Of a DNA stretch of 10,397 bases, positions 1 through 7,836 are shown piece after piece. Position 1 is the stretch's first letter. Each line of letters starts with the position of its first letter. The stretch is from G021776435 sp046756245 (GTDB lineage Bacteria; Pseudomonadota; Alphaproteobacteria; Caulobacterales; Parvularculaceae), in contig JBHHVZ010000098.1 in the NCBI GenBank assembly GCA_046756245.1, positions 1 through 10,397 of the forward strand, given 5' to 3'. Below the pieces are notes generated by a model. It had not been told where the DNA came from, did not search any database, and saw only the letters and a program-made list of their open reading frames with translations. Position numbers and translations under genes: made by a program.

Positions 1-151
1 CGTTTCACGGGGGAGGTGTCGAGGCCGAAGGCCGAGACGGAGGGGGTTGCACGTTTCCGCGATCCTCACCGCCCGAAACGTCGAACCGCCGCCTAACTCC
101 CTTCGACCCGCGCTTTGCGGCGCGGGCCACTTCCCCCGCAAGCGAGGGAAG
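1..151. repeat. GC-rich intergenic repeat-like element with hairpins
   Basis: This non-coding stretch lies downstream of the M3 peptidase gene. It contains several short inverted repeats: GGCC-GAA-GGCC near 24-34, CCCGCGC (107-113) pairing with GCGCGGG (120-126), and a near-perfect stem CTTCCCCCGC/GCGAGGGAAG at 130-151 with one mismatch. Wording such as CCCCCGCAAGCG and GGAGGGGGTTG resembles the dispersed intergenic boilerplate common in alphaproteobacterial genomes; that link rests on memory of such sequences. The hairpins could help end peptidase transcription, but no T-run follows them on the minus strand. The element may begin before the window. Confidence 0.4.
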
Positions 152-198
152 AATAAAGACGCCTTCGATAAGAGGCGAAACAACGGATAGAACGCCCT

Positions 199-2364
199 TT
201 AATCCACAGGAAACCCGCGGTCGCGTAGGAGCGCGTCGGTGTCCACGTCGCGGCCGCGGAATTTCCTGAAGCCCTCGGCCGGATCGATCGTGTCGCCCAC
301 GGACATGATGTATTTGTAGAGCTTCCTGGCGGTCTTCCTGTCGTAGAAGCTTCCCGCCTCCTCGAACGCTTCGGCCGCGTCGGCTGTCAGCGCATCGGCC
401 CACAGATAGCTGTAATAGCCGGCCGAATAGCCGTCGCCGGCGAACACATGCAGGAATTGCGGCGTACGGTGACGCATGACGATTTCCTTCGGCATGCCGA
501 GCTCTTCAAGAGCTTCGCGCTCGAATGCGTCCGGGTCGATCTCCTCGCCGCCGGCGAGATGCAGTTTCATGTCGACGATAGCGGCGACAAGATATTCAAC
601 CGTCTGGAAACCCTGATTGAACGTGCGTGCGCGCTCGATCTTCTCCACAAGCTCATGCGGGATCGGCTCGTCCGTTTCATAGTGCACGGCGAATTGCGTA
701 AGAACTTCCGGCGTCATCAACCAGTGCTCGTTCAATTGCGAGGGAAATTCCACATAATCGCGCGCCACCGCCGTGCCGGCCTGACTCGGATAGGCGACGT
801 TCGAGTTAAGCCCGTGGAGCGCGTGCCCGAACTCGTGAAACAGCGTTTCCGCATCGTCCCAGGATATCAGCACCGGCTCGCCGGGCGCGCCTTTGACGAA
901 ATTGGCGTTGTTGGAGACGATCGGTTTGACGTCGCCGATAAGCTTCTGCTGGCCGCGATAGGCGTTCATCCACGCGCCCGAACGCTTGCCGGAGCGCGCA
1001 TAGGGATCGAAATACCACAGACCGACGAGGTCGCTATTTTCGTTTTCGACTTTCCACACGCGCACGTCTTGGTGATAGACCGGTACGTCGTCGATTTGCG
1101 TGAACTTGAATCCGTAAAGCTGTCCGGCCGCCCACATCATCCCTTCACGGAGCTTTTCGAGCCGCATATAGGGTTTGACCTCGTTCATATCGAGATCGTA
1201 TTTCGCCTTGCGGACTTTCTCGGCGTAATAGCGGTAATCCCACGGTTCGATTGTAATTCCCGCCCCTTCGGCGTCGGCGATCTTCTGCATGTCGGCGACT
1301 TCTTCGTGGACGCGCGCGACCGCCTTCGGCCAGACCGCCATCATCAGCGCCATGGCGTTTTCAGGGTTTTTGGCCATTTGCGGCTCAAGACGCCAATGCG
1401 CGTGGGTCGGATAACCCAGCAGATTGGCGCGCTCGAATCGCAACTGCAGGATTTCGGTTATGATGGCGTTGTTGTCGCGCTCATCGCCATTGTCGCCGCG
1501 ATCATAATAGGTCCGCCATACCTTTTCGCGCAGCGACCGGTTGTCGGCGTAAGTCAGGAACGGGTCCATTGACGAGCGCGTGTTGGTCACCGCCCATTGA
1601 CCGGGCTTGCCGCGGTCTTCGGCGGCGGCCGCCATCGCCGCAACGACCGAATCGGGAAGGCCGGCGAGATCGGCTTCATCATCGATCCAGGTGACGTAGT
1701 TTTCCTCGTCGTCGAGAACGTTCTGGCTGAACTGGTTGTAAAGCGTCGCCAGCCGCTGGTTGATGTCGGTCAGCCGCGCCTTGTCGGTTTCATCAAGCTC
1801 GGCGCCCCGCCGGACGAAAGTCTTGTAATAGTCCTCGACAAGCCGCTTTTGCGCCTTGTTGAGGCTTTTCATCTCCTTGCCCTTGTAAACAGCCTCGATC
1901 CGTTTGAAGAGCGCTTCATTCTGGGTGATCGAGTCATTATAGGCGGCGAATTTCGGCGACACTTCACGCAGGATATCCGGCATCGGACCGACGTTCAGAT
2001 TGGATGCGTGAACGCCGTAGATCGATCCGAAGCGATCGAGCGCGGCGCCGGCCTTCTCCATGGCCGCGATCGTATTGTCGAAGGTCGCCGGGGCGGTGTT
2101 TGAGGCAATTGCGTCGATATCGGCTTTGCCGAGCGCCATGGCTGCGTCGACGGCGGCGATGAAATCTTCGGGCCTGGCCTGATCCCACGGCGGCACGCCG
2201 CCGTAAGGCCCGGTCCAGGGCGCCAGAAGCGGATGATCAGCCGGCAGCGCCGCGGCTTTTGCTGTTTCCTGCGCCGCTTGCGCGTTCTCCGCGCCAAGCG
2301 CCGGCTGGCCCAAAATAAACGCCGTAGCAAGCGCCAAAACGGATGCGGTCGATATCCTGCGCAT
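199..2364 (-). CDS. dcp: Exported M3-family zinc peptidase (peptidyl-dipeptidase Dcp-like)
   Basis: The gene encodes 721 residues, close to the roughly 680 of E. coli Dcp plus a leader. The zinc site is HEFGH at residues 510-514, with the third ligand at E539 in DYVEFPSQ, the standard M3 spacing. A conserved substrate-binding loop follows: H639, Y646 and GYYSYLW at 649-655. The family cleaves oligopeptides, and Dcp-type enzymes release C-terminal dipeptides. Residues 1-25 (MRRIS...LGQPALGA) form a signal peptide, so it probably acts in the periplasm on peptides from protein turnover. The start was chosen at 2364 because GGGAGAA lies just upstream and the signal peptide starts there; an in-frame ATG 20 codons earlier adds an Arg-rich tail that would spoil it. 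It stands alone, divergent from the methyltransferase gene. Exact specificity (Dcp or oligopeptidase A-like) cannot be read from the sequence. Confidence 0.92.
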   Translation of the reverse strand: MRRISTASVLALATAFILGQPALGAENAQAAQETAKAAALPADHPLLAPWTGPYGGVPPWDQARPEDFIAAVDAAMALGKADIDAIASNTAPATFDNTIAAMEKAGAALDRFGSIYGVHASNLNVGPMPDILREVSPKFAAYNDSITQNEALFKRIEAVYKGKEMKSLNKAQKRLVEDYYKTFVRRGAELDETDKARLTDINQRLATLYNQFSQNVLDDEENYVTWIDDEADLAGLPDSVVAAMAAAAEDRGKPGQWAVTNTRSSMDPFLTYADNRSLREKVWRTYYDRGDNGDERDNNAIITEILQLRFERANLLGYPTHAHWRLEPQMAKNPENAMALMMAVWPKAVARVHEEVADMQKIADAEGAGITIEPWDYRYYAEKVRKAKYDLDMNEVKPYMRLEKLREGMMWAAGQLYGFKFTQIDDVPVYHQDVRVWKVENENSDLVGLWYFDPYARSGKRSGAWMNAYRGQQKLIGDVKPIVSNNANFVKGAPGEPVLISWDDAETLFHEFGHALHGLNSNVAYPSQAGTAVARDYVEFPSQLNEHWLMTPEVLTQFAVHYETDEPIPHELVEKIERARTFNQGFQTVEYLVAAIVDMKLHLAGGEEIDPDAFEREALEELGMPKEIVMRHRTPQFLHVFAGDGYSAGYYSYLWADALTADAAEAFEEAGSFYDRKTARKLYKYIMSVGDTIDPAEGFRKFRGRDVDTDALLRDRGFPVD

Positions 2365-2956
2365 ATGTCTTCTCCCTGTAATGCAACCCCCTCGGCGGCG
2401 GGATGGTGGCGCGCGTCCCGGCAAAGAGCAAGTCAGAGCCGCTCATCCCGCCGTAAAACCGGCTCGATTCGCCGCAGCGGGGCGGACCAGCCGCCGCCGC
2501 TCACAAGGTCACCCATATGCCGGACCCTCTCCCGTTCATCGCAGCGCAAGCCGGGAACCGGTCAAATAATGATGATGGGCTTCACCCGACATTTTAATAT
2601 TTAGGCGAACCCCGGCTTTCGTCGGAGTGAGCGGTTAGAGAGGCGAGCGGCCATGTGCAATTCCCTTGCCCTCTCTCCGCGCCCGCGGTTTGCATGGTGT
2701 CGTAAACTTCGCTCACGGATAAGTTGTACAGAGCTGGTTTTCGATTTCTTGTATATTTTGCGTCGCCACACGGATGAAAACTGTGCTAGGCTTGCTCTCA
2801 AGCAACGATGCCGCATGCCGATCATTTGCATACGGCGGTCTTTAGTCAGTTTGCGTTGCGTATTTACCTGCATCAAACATACGAAACACGGTCCGGAATG
2901 TTACGGCGTTCCTTGAAGAGACTGCGCCGCGGATCGCACAGAGGGAGAAATCATCC
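2365..2956. other. 592-base intergenic gap, no convincing gene
   Basis: This gap separates two divergent genes and must hold both promoters. Its peptidase side (about 2400-2560) is GC-rich, and the part from about 2700 to 2900 is visibly richer in A and T. An imperfect hairpin, ACCCCGGC-TTTC-GTCGGAGT, sits at 2609-2628 and resembles a dispersed repeat. Short open frames on both strands (for example 2653-2916 plus and 2601-2876 minus) lack ribosome binding sites and recognisable domains. I could not assign a promoter with good spacing. Remnants of a decayed gene or a small RNA are possible, but nothing seen supports either. Confidence 0.5.
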
Positions 2957-3706
2957 ATGGGCGTTATCACACTGGCTTACGGCGCCATTGTTTATCTTCT
3001 GTTCTTGGGAGCCTTTCTTTATCTGATCGCCTTTGTCGGAGGCGACATGACGGCGTTCGCAGGCGCGCCCAAGACCCTCGACTGGGGAACGTCGCCGCTC
3101 GCCGGCGCGCCGCCGGCGCTTGTGAATATCTGCCTCTTGCTGCTGTTCGGCGTTCAGCACACGATCATGGCGCGCCAGGGCTTCAAGGAAGCGCTGACCA
3201 AAATCATTCCCTGGCCGGCCGAGCGCAGCACGTACGTACTGGTTACGGTGATTATTCTGGCGCTTATTTATATTTTGTGGATTCCGATGCCCGGCGTCGT
3301 TTGGTCGGTCGATGCGCCGGTCTGGGCGGGTCTTTTGACGGTTCTGTTTTTCGTCGGTTTCTTAACGGTTCTCGTTTCGACCTATCTGATCAATCATTTC
3401 GAACTCTTCGGCCTGATGCAGGTCTGGTACAGATTCAAGAACAAACAAATGCCCGATCCGATATTTCATACGCCGTTATTCTACAAGCATGTGCGCCATC
3501 CGCTCTATCTCGGCTTCATGATCGCCTTCTGGGCGACGCCGCATATGACGATGGGGCATTTGCTTTTCTCGGCGGTGTGGACGATCTACATCTTTGTAGC
3601 GATCGGCTATGAGGAGCGTGATCTCATCCGCCTGTTCGGCGACCAGTATCGCGCCTACATGGCGAAAACGCCGATGATCCTGCCTTTTGGCAAGCGCAAG
3701 GACTGA
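2957..3706 (+). CDS. mddA: Methanethiol S-methyltransferase (MddA-like), integral membrane
   Basis: The 249-residue protein matches the MddA family in length and layout. MddA enzymes methylate methanethiol with S-adenosylmethionine to give dimethyl sulfide, and belong to the broader NnrU/isoprenylcysteine carboxyl methyltransferase group. Hydrophobic segments lie at about 5-27, 54-71, 91-111, 121-146, 182-193 and 200-217. The cofactor-binding C-terminal half shows VRHPLYLGF (179-187), FWATPHMTMGHLLF (191-204) and EERDL (219-223), all typical of this group. STYLINHFELFGLMQVW (141-157) closely follows the MddA wording as I recall it. The start is supported by AGGGAGAA about 8 bases before the ATG. 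It appears monocistronic, 92 bases before purB on the same strand. A related methyltransferase with another thiol or lipid substrate cannot be excluded. Confidence 0.8.
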   Translation: MGVITLAYGAIVYLLFLGAFLYLIAFVGGDMTAFAGAPKTLDWGTSPLAGAPPALVNICLLLLFGVQHTIMARQGFKEALTKIIPWPAERSTYVLVTVIILALIYILWIPMPGVVWSVDAPVWAGLLTVLFFVGFLTVLVSTYLINHFELFGLMQVWYRFKNKQMPDPIFHTPLFYKHVRHPLYLGFMIAFWATPHMTMGHLLFSAVWTIYIFVAIGYEERDLIRLFGDQYRAYMAKTPMILPFGKRKD

Positions 3707-3735
3707 CGCTTGCGGGAAACGCTTCAGCGCCGCCT

Positions 3736-3764
3736 TTGACATCTGTGCAAGGGCGGCGTAGTTG
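3736..3764 (+). promoter_or_regulatory. Candidate purB promoter
   Basis: A perfect TTGACA -35 box lies at 3736-3741. A weak TAGTTG follows after 17 bases at 3759-3764, sharing only the leading TA with the -10 consensus. It sits in the 92-base spacer just before purB, which suits independent transcription, but the poor -10 keeps this tentative. Confidence 0.3.
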
Positions 3765-3798
3765 CGCTCGCATATGACTCGCGTATGAGGAGCGCGCC

Positions 3799-5115
3799 AT
3801 GATTCCCCGCTACGCCAGGCCCGAAATGGCGGCGATCTGGTCCCCGGAGACAAAGTTTCGCATCTGGTTCGAGATCGAGGCGCACGCCGCCGAAAAAATG
3901 GCCGACCTCGGCGTTATCCCGAAAGATGCGGCGGCGAAAATCTGGGAAAAGGGGGGCGACGCTGTATTCAACGGCGCCCGCATCGACGCCATTGAACGCG
4001 AGGTCAAGCACGACGTCATCGCCTTTCTCACCCATCTTGCGGAAATCGTCGGACCGGAGGCGCGGTTCGTTCATCAGGGCATGACCTCGTCAGACGTGCT
4101 CGACACCTGTTTTTCGGTTCAATTGACGCGGGCCGCCGACCTGCTGCTCGACGGCGTCGACCGGGTTCTCGCCGCCCTCAAGAAACGCGCATTCGAACAC
4201 AAATTGACGCTTTGCGTCGGTCGCAGCCACGGCATTCACGCCGAGCCGACCACGTTCGGGTTGAAGCTCGCCGGTTTCTACGCCGAATTCGCACGCGCGC
4301 GCGCGCGGCTCGAGGCGGCGCGGGCCGAAATCGCCGTTTGCGCGATTTCCGGCGCGGTCGGCACCTTCGCCAATATTGATCCGGCGGTTGAAGCGCATGT
4401 CGCCGAAAAACTGGGCCTCGCAGTCGAACCGATTTCGACCCAGGTCATTCCGCGCGACCGGCACGCGGCCTTCTTCGCCGCGCTCGGGCTGGTCGCTTCG
4501 TCGATCGAACGTCTCGCCGTTGAAATCCGACACCTTCAGCGCACGGAAGTTCTTGAGACGGAGGAATATTTCTCGAAAGGTCAGAAGGGTTCGTCGGCGA
4601 TGCCGCATAAGCGCAATCCGGTGCTGACGGAAAACCTCACCGGGCTGGCGCGCCTGGTGCGCATGTGCGCTACTCCGGCGATGGAGAATGTGGCGCTGTG
4701 GCACGAGCGGGATATTTCGCATTCTTCGGTCGAGCGCGGCATCGGGCCGGATGCGACCGTTCATCTCGACTTTGCGCTTTGCCGGCTCGCCGGCGTCATC
4801 GAGAACCTCGTCGTTTACTCCGAGCGCATGCAGGAAAATCTCGACAGGCTCGGCGGCCTCATTCATTCCCAGCGCGTGTTGCTGGCGCTCACGCAAGCCG
4901 GCGCGCCGCGCGAAGAGGCCTACCGTCTCGTTCAGCGCTGCGCCATGCCGGCCTGGCGCGGCGAAAACCCGTTCATGGACAATCTCAAAGGCGACAAGGA
5001 CGTGACGGCGCTTATTCCGTCAGACGCGCTCGAGGCCCTGTTCGATCTCGGCTATCACGTCAAGCATGTGGATACGATCTTCGCGCGCGTCTTCAAAGAT
5101 GCGAACGCGAAATAA
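3799..5115 (+). CDS. purB: Adenylosuccinate lyase
   Basis: This 438-residue cytosolic enzyme of the fumarase/aspartase superfamily works twice in purine synthesis: it cleaves SAICAR to AICAR and adenylosuccinate to AMP, releasing fumarate each time. The superfamily signature GSSAMPHKRNP is at residues 264-274, in the flexible loop that carries the catalytic serine. Further active-site blocks are KHDV (H71), VHQGMTSSD (H92) and GRSHGIHAEPTT (H144), corresponding by motif to the catalytic histidines of bacterial PurB. The N-terminus MIPRYARPEMAAIWSPETKF is of the alphaproteobacterial type. GAGGAG at 3787-3792 lies six bases before the ATG and fixes the start. The TAA stop runs directly into a strong terminator. 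The gene is complete, with no other purine gene beside it. Confidence 0.97.
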   Translation: MIPRYARPEMAAIWSPETKFRIWFEIEAHAAEKMADLGVIPKDAAAKIWEKGGDAVFNGARIDAIEREVKHDVIAFLTHLAEIVGPEARFVHQGMTSSDVLDTCFSVQLTRAADLLLDGVDRVLAALKKRAFEHKLTLCVGRSHGIHAEPTTFGLKLAGFYAEFARARARLEAARAEIAVCAISGAVGTFANIDPAVEAHVAEKLGLAVEPISTQVIPRDRHAAFFAALGLVASSIERLAVEIRHLQRTEVLETEEYFSKGQKGSSAMPHKRNPVLTENLTGLARLVRMCATPAMENVALWHERDISHSSVERGIGPDATVHLDFALCRLAGVIENLVVYSERMQENLDRLGGLIHSQRVLLALTQAGAPREEAYRLVQRCAMPAWRGENPFMDNLKGDKDVTALIPSDALEALFDLGYHVKHVDTIFARVFKDANAK

Positions 5116-5141
5116 AAAGCCCGCCAGCAGACGGGCTTTTT
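5115..5141. terminator. Bidirectional rho-independent terminator
   Basis: The stem AAAAGCCCG (5115-5123) pairs with CGGGCTTTT (5132-5140) around an 8-base loop. A T-run ends it on the plus strand (5137-5141), and the opposite strand reads a T-run into TTATTT, so it can work both ways. It overlaps the last base of the purB stop codon and lies 23 bases past the stop of the convergent DoxX-like gene, so it probably serves both. Confidence 0.92.
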
Positions 5142-5163
5142 CGTATCGCCATCGGAAAATTTG

Positions 5164-5628
5164 TCAGTCGCGGGCGCGAATGAGCAGATTGACGATCGCC
5201 GCCGCCAGCAGCACCGACGCCGTGATGAACAGCATGGGCGCGGTTTCCGCCGAGAAATTTTCGCGCACGAAGCCGCCGCCCGCCGCCAGCGCTTCTGCAG
5301 GTTTCGGATCGGCGTAATCGACCGGGGTTATGATGCCGAGATAAGGCGACAGGTGAAAAACCACCGCGCCCAGCAGCGGAACCACGGCGAGCGGCGCGCC
5401 GAGGCTGCGGGTCATCGGCAGGATCACCAGAACGCCGGCGACGAGTTCAAGCGCGCCGACCGCGTAATTGCCGACCGGATAGAAAAGATCGGCGAGCGGC
5501 AGTCCGGCCGCGGCGGCCTTGTATTCGATATAGGGAAAAATGAACGCCGCCCCCATGAACTTCATCGCCCCGAACATGATGAGAAATCCGCCCACCGCCA
5601 AGGAAAGCACCCAACGCAAAACAGTCAT
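5164..5628 (-). CDS. DoxX-like four-helix membrane protein
   Basis: The protein has 154 residues with four predicted membrane helices at about 4-22, 52-71, 75-95 and 131-151. This is the size and layout of the DoxX family, and the wording GGFLIMFGAMKFMG in helix 1 and GNYAVGALELVAGVLVILP in helix 2 fits it. Family members are poorly characterised; some associate with thiosulfate:quinone oxidoreduction or redox homeostasis, but no partner here points to a role. The hydrophilic stretch at about 104-128 contains PVDYADPKP and a Gly-rich run. The start at 5628 was chosen for its excellent ribosome binding site (AAAGGAGG, 7 bases before ATG); the frame stays open 22 codons further upstream, but that extension is charged and lacks such a site. 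It is a single gene converging on purB. Confidence 0.8.
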   Translation of the reverse strand: MTVLRWVLSLAVGGFLIMFGAMKFMGAAFIFPYIEYKAAAAGLPLADLFYPVGNYAVGALELVAGVLVILPMTRSLGAPLAVVPLLGAVVFHLSPYLGIITPVDYADPKPAEALAAGGGFVRENFSAETAPMLFITASVLLAAAIVNLLIRARD

Positions 5629-5791
5629 TACTCGCCTCCTTTGCGCGGCTCCGCGAGGTTCGCAGGCCGCTTCGGTCGTTCTGTCGTCCGGCATAACATA
5701 AACGCCGCCGATTTCCTTGGCCCCTCAGCGGCGCGCCGGCCGCACGCTCCTACGAAAAATGGGCGGGCGACAGACACATTGTTGTGAGTCC

Positions 5792-5814
5792 GACGCCGCC
5801 CGCCTGGCGGCGTC
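5792..5814. other. Perfect 9-bp hairpin upstream of the threonine ammonia-lyase gene
   Basis: GACGCCGCC (5792-5800) pairs exactly with GGCGGCGTC (5806-5814) around a CGCCT loop. No T-run follows on either strand, so it is not a standard terminator. It lies in the 269-base divergent spacer, 83 bases before the ammonia-lyase start. It may be an operator-like dyad, a dispersed repeat or an RNA structure. Nearer the gene, TATACG at 5875-5880 with TTTTAG about 17 bases upstream is a weak candidate promoter. Confidence 0.45.
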
Positions 5815-5897
5815 AACCATCGCACATCAGAGAAATCAGAAAATTTACGCCATTTTAGGCTAGAAAAGCTGGAATATACGCGATAAAGCACCCCCTC

Positions 5898-7157
5898 ATG
5901 CAGCTTGCGAAGCACATAAATCGCGAGGATGCGCTGATTGCGGGCCTCGCCGATGAGGCTTTTGACGCCATCCTCGAGCGCCGCGACCCAGCCTGGGGGG
6001 CGGTGGCGCGTACGCCGTTCCTGCGTTCCGAACGGCTGTCGGCGCTCGCCGGCTGCGACCTGTGGATCAAATACGAAAACCTTCAGCCCACCGGCGCCTT
6101 CAAGGAGCGCGGCGCGCTGGCGAAGCTTTTAAGCCTAGACGACGGTTCCCGCTCGCGCGGCGTCATTGCAGCGTCGGCCGGCAATCACGCGCAAGGGCTC
6201 GCCCGCCACGCCGGCCTGCTCGGCATCGAAGCGACTATCGTCATGCCGCGCCATACGCCCTACGTAAAAATCGAACAGACCGAAAAGTTTGGCGCGCGGG
6301 TTATTCTCGACGGCGACGACTTCGACGCCGCCAAGCGTCGCGCCGAAGCCCTTTGCGAAAGCGAGGGCCTCATCTTCGTTCATCCCTTTGATGATCCTCA
6401 CGTGATCGCCGGTCAGGGAACGGTTGCGGCTGAAATGCTTGACGACGTTTCCGATCTCGACGTTATCGTCGCGCCAATCGGCGGCGGCGGTCTTTTATCC
6501 GGGATCGCCGCGGCGGCGGCGCGGCGCGGCGCGCAATGCGCCGTCCTCGGCGTGCAGACCCTGCTTTATCCGTCCATGTACAACGCAGTCAAAGGCGACA
6601 GCCGCGCCGTCGGCGGCACGACGCTCGCCGAAGGGATCGCCGTCAGGGAGCCGGGCGCGCTCACCCGTGACATCATCGCGCGTCTCGTCGACGACATCAT
6701 GCTCGTCGACGAGCGCTCGCTCGAGCGCGCCTTGAGCCTTTACCTCAACGTGCAGAAAGTTCTTTCCGAAGGCGCCGGCGCGGCGGGACTTGCGGCCATT
6801 CTCGATCACCCGGAACGGTTTCGCGGCAAGAAAGTCGGCACGGTCATCTGCGGCGGCAATATCGATACGCGGCTTTTATCGTCGATCCTGATGCGCGATC
6901 TGGCGCGCCAGGGCCGCATCGCGCGCCTCAGGATTGAACTTCTGGACGTACCGGGCCAGTTGACGCGAATCTCCGACATCATCGCATCGCAAGGCGCCAA
7001 TGTAATCGATGTCGCCTATCACAAGATCTTTTCCGATCTGCCGGCCAAGGTCACCTATATCGACATTTCGGTTGAAACCCATGACCGGCGCCATCTCGAC
7101 CGGCTGATCACCGAGCTCAAATCGCGCGGCGTTAATGTTGAAATCGCGGCGTATTAG
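5898..7157 (+). CDS. ilvA: Threonine ammonia-lyase, medium form with ACT domain
   Basis: The 419-residue protein is a fold-type II PLP enzyme that deaminates threonine to 2-oxobutanoate and ammonia, the first step toward isoleucine or a catabolic step. The PLP lysine is K69 in NLQPTGAFKERGA. SAGNHAQG (93-100) is the substrate-carboxylate loop and GGGGLLSG (195-202) the phosphate-binding loop; GGTTLAEGIAV (239-249) is typical of this form. Residues 344-419 form one ACT domain (RIELLDVPGQLTRISDII), a site for amino-acid feedback. It is shorter than the roughly 514-residue E. coli IlvA and longer than ACT-less TdcB. The start is the only ATG before the conserved core, but it lacks a Shine-Dalgarno sequence (TAAAGCACCCCCTC precedes it) and may have a very short leader. 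Serine or hydroxyaspartate activity remains possible. Confidence 0.9.
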   Translation: MQLAKHINREDALIAGLADEAFDAILERRDPAWGAVARTPFLRSERLSALAGCDLWIKYENLQPTGAFKERGALAKLLSLDDGSRSRGVIAASAGNHAQGLARHAGLLGIEATIVMPRHTPYVKIEQTEKFGARVILDGDDFDAAKRRAEALCESEGLIFVHPFDDPHVIAGQGTVAAEMLDDVSDLDVIVAPIGGGGLLSGIAAAAARRGAQCAVLGVQTLLYPSMYNAVKGDSRAVGGTTLAEGIAVREPGALTRDIIARLVDDIMLVDERSLERALSLYLNVQKVLSEGAGAAGLAAILDHPERFRGKKVGTVICGGNIDTRLLSSILMRDLARQGRIARLRIELLDVPGQLTRISDIIASQGANVIDVAYHKIFSDLPAKVTYIDISVETHDRRHLDRLITELKSRGVNVEIAAY

Positions 7158-7184
7158 AGCCTGTTAACATTCAGCGCCGCTGGC

Positions 7185-7324
7185 TGTTATTCCGGGACGG
7201 CCTTTAAGCCGGACCCGGAATCCATGCCTGAGCCTGTCCTCACGACCAGCGATAAGGTTGGTGCAAGCGCCAATGCTCAGGAATGGATTCCGGGTTCGCT
7301 GCTTCGCAGCGCCCCGGAATGACA
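7185..7324. repeat. Long imperfect palindromic dispersed repeat
   Basis: The left arm (7185-7233, starting TGTTATTCCGGG and ending GGAATCCATGCCTGAGC) is nearly the reverse complement of the right arm (7275-7324, starting GCTCAGGAATGGATTCCGGG and ending CCCCGGAATGACA), with a 41-base centre. The right arm nests a perfect small hairpin, CGCTGC-TTC-GCAGCG, at 7297-7311. This CCGGAATCC-type palindrome is a familiar intergenic repeat of alphaproteobacteria and often gives rise to spurious predicted proteins. Here it sits between the 3' ends of two convergent genes, where it could block read-through both ways. Confidence 0.8.
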
Positions 7325-7366
7325 GTGATACACTGAATGTCAACAAGCCTTAGAGAAAAACGAAAA

Positions 7367-7771
7367 TCAGGACCCGGACAGTCGTTCATAAAGGTTGAGC
7401 AGCGGCAGCGACAGATACGCCGCCGCAAAGCCGACCCACCAAAGCGCCGCGGACAAGATGAACAGCCGTTTATTCCATTGATGCGCCGTCTCGCATTGCT
7501 TTGCGAGAACCGGATCCGCCGGACAGGTCCGGCCAGGCCTGAAAAGCGCCCAGCCGGCGATGGCCAAAAGCGTTCCGCTGCCTGCAAACAGCAATGTCTT
7601 GTGATGAGCGAGCGTCACCAGGAAGGGCGCATTGGCGAAGAGCGCGGCGGACGCGGCGCCGAGCCCGATCGATACCAGCAATATCGGCAAGGCGCAGCAG
7701 ACGAGGGTCGTCGTCGAGGCGAAAAGAAGCAGCCAGCCCCAGCCGCTCTGCTCGAGACGGTTGAATCTCAT
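7367..7771 (-). CDS. MerT-like inner-membrane metal transport protein
   Basis: The 134-residue protein has three hydrophobic segments (about 13-42, 57-77 and 103-123), as in MerT. A vicinal cysteine pair, C25-C26, lies in the first helix (TTTLVCCALPILL), and a second pair, C83 and C93, lies in the loop between helices 2 and 3 (RTCPADPVLAKQC). In MerT these two pairs pass Hg(II) from periplasmic MerP across the inner membrane. The loop pair is ten residues apart, wider than the six I recall for Tn501 MerT. It is the last gene of the minus-strand metal operon, 65 bases after the MerP-like gene, with AAAAGG as its ribosome binding site. The metal could be mercury or another thiophilic cation. 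No merA follows; the next gene on that side converges. Confidence 0.75.
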   Translation of the reverse strand: MRFNRLEQSGWGWLLLFASTTTLVCCALPILLVSIGLGAASAALFANAPFLVTLAHHKTLLFAGSGTLLAIAGWALFRPGRTCPADPVLAKQCETAHQWNKRLFILSAALWWVGFAAAYLSLPLLNLYERLSGS

Positions 7772-7836
7772 GCTATGACCTTTTTACAGAATGTCCGTAC
7801 GGGTTGGCCTTTGGGCGGCGTCTCAATTCGTATGCG

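Noticed and set aside
5..403. Minus-strand open frame of 132 codons at the window start
   Set aside because: It begins inside the peptidase gene in another frame and continues through the repeat-like spacer; its text (SLAGEVAR...) is typical of translated dispersed repeats.
448..1572. Long open frame of 374 codons on the plus strand
   Set aside because: It is antisense to the M3 peptidase gene, which has its full zinc motif, signal peptide and ribosome binding site; the frame is a by-product of GC-rich codon use.
2601..2916. Overlapping short open frames on both strands in the 592-base gap
   Set aside because: No ribosome binding site, no domain, and Arg/Cys-rich low-plausibility translations on both strands.
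4294..4307. Alternating CG run of 14 bases
   Set aside because: It simply encodes an Arg-Ala repeat in a purB helix; nothing else suggests a structural role.
4090..4896. 268-codon minus-strand frame
   Set aside because: Antisense to purB, whose signature and catalytic motifs are intact on the plus strand.
7164..7346. 60-codon minus-strand frame
   Set aside because: It lies across the palindromic repeat, and its FRGAAKQRTRNP wording is the classic spurious translation of that repeat.
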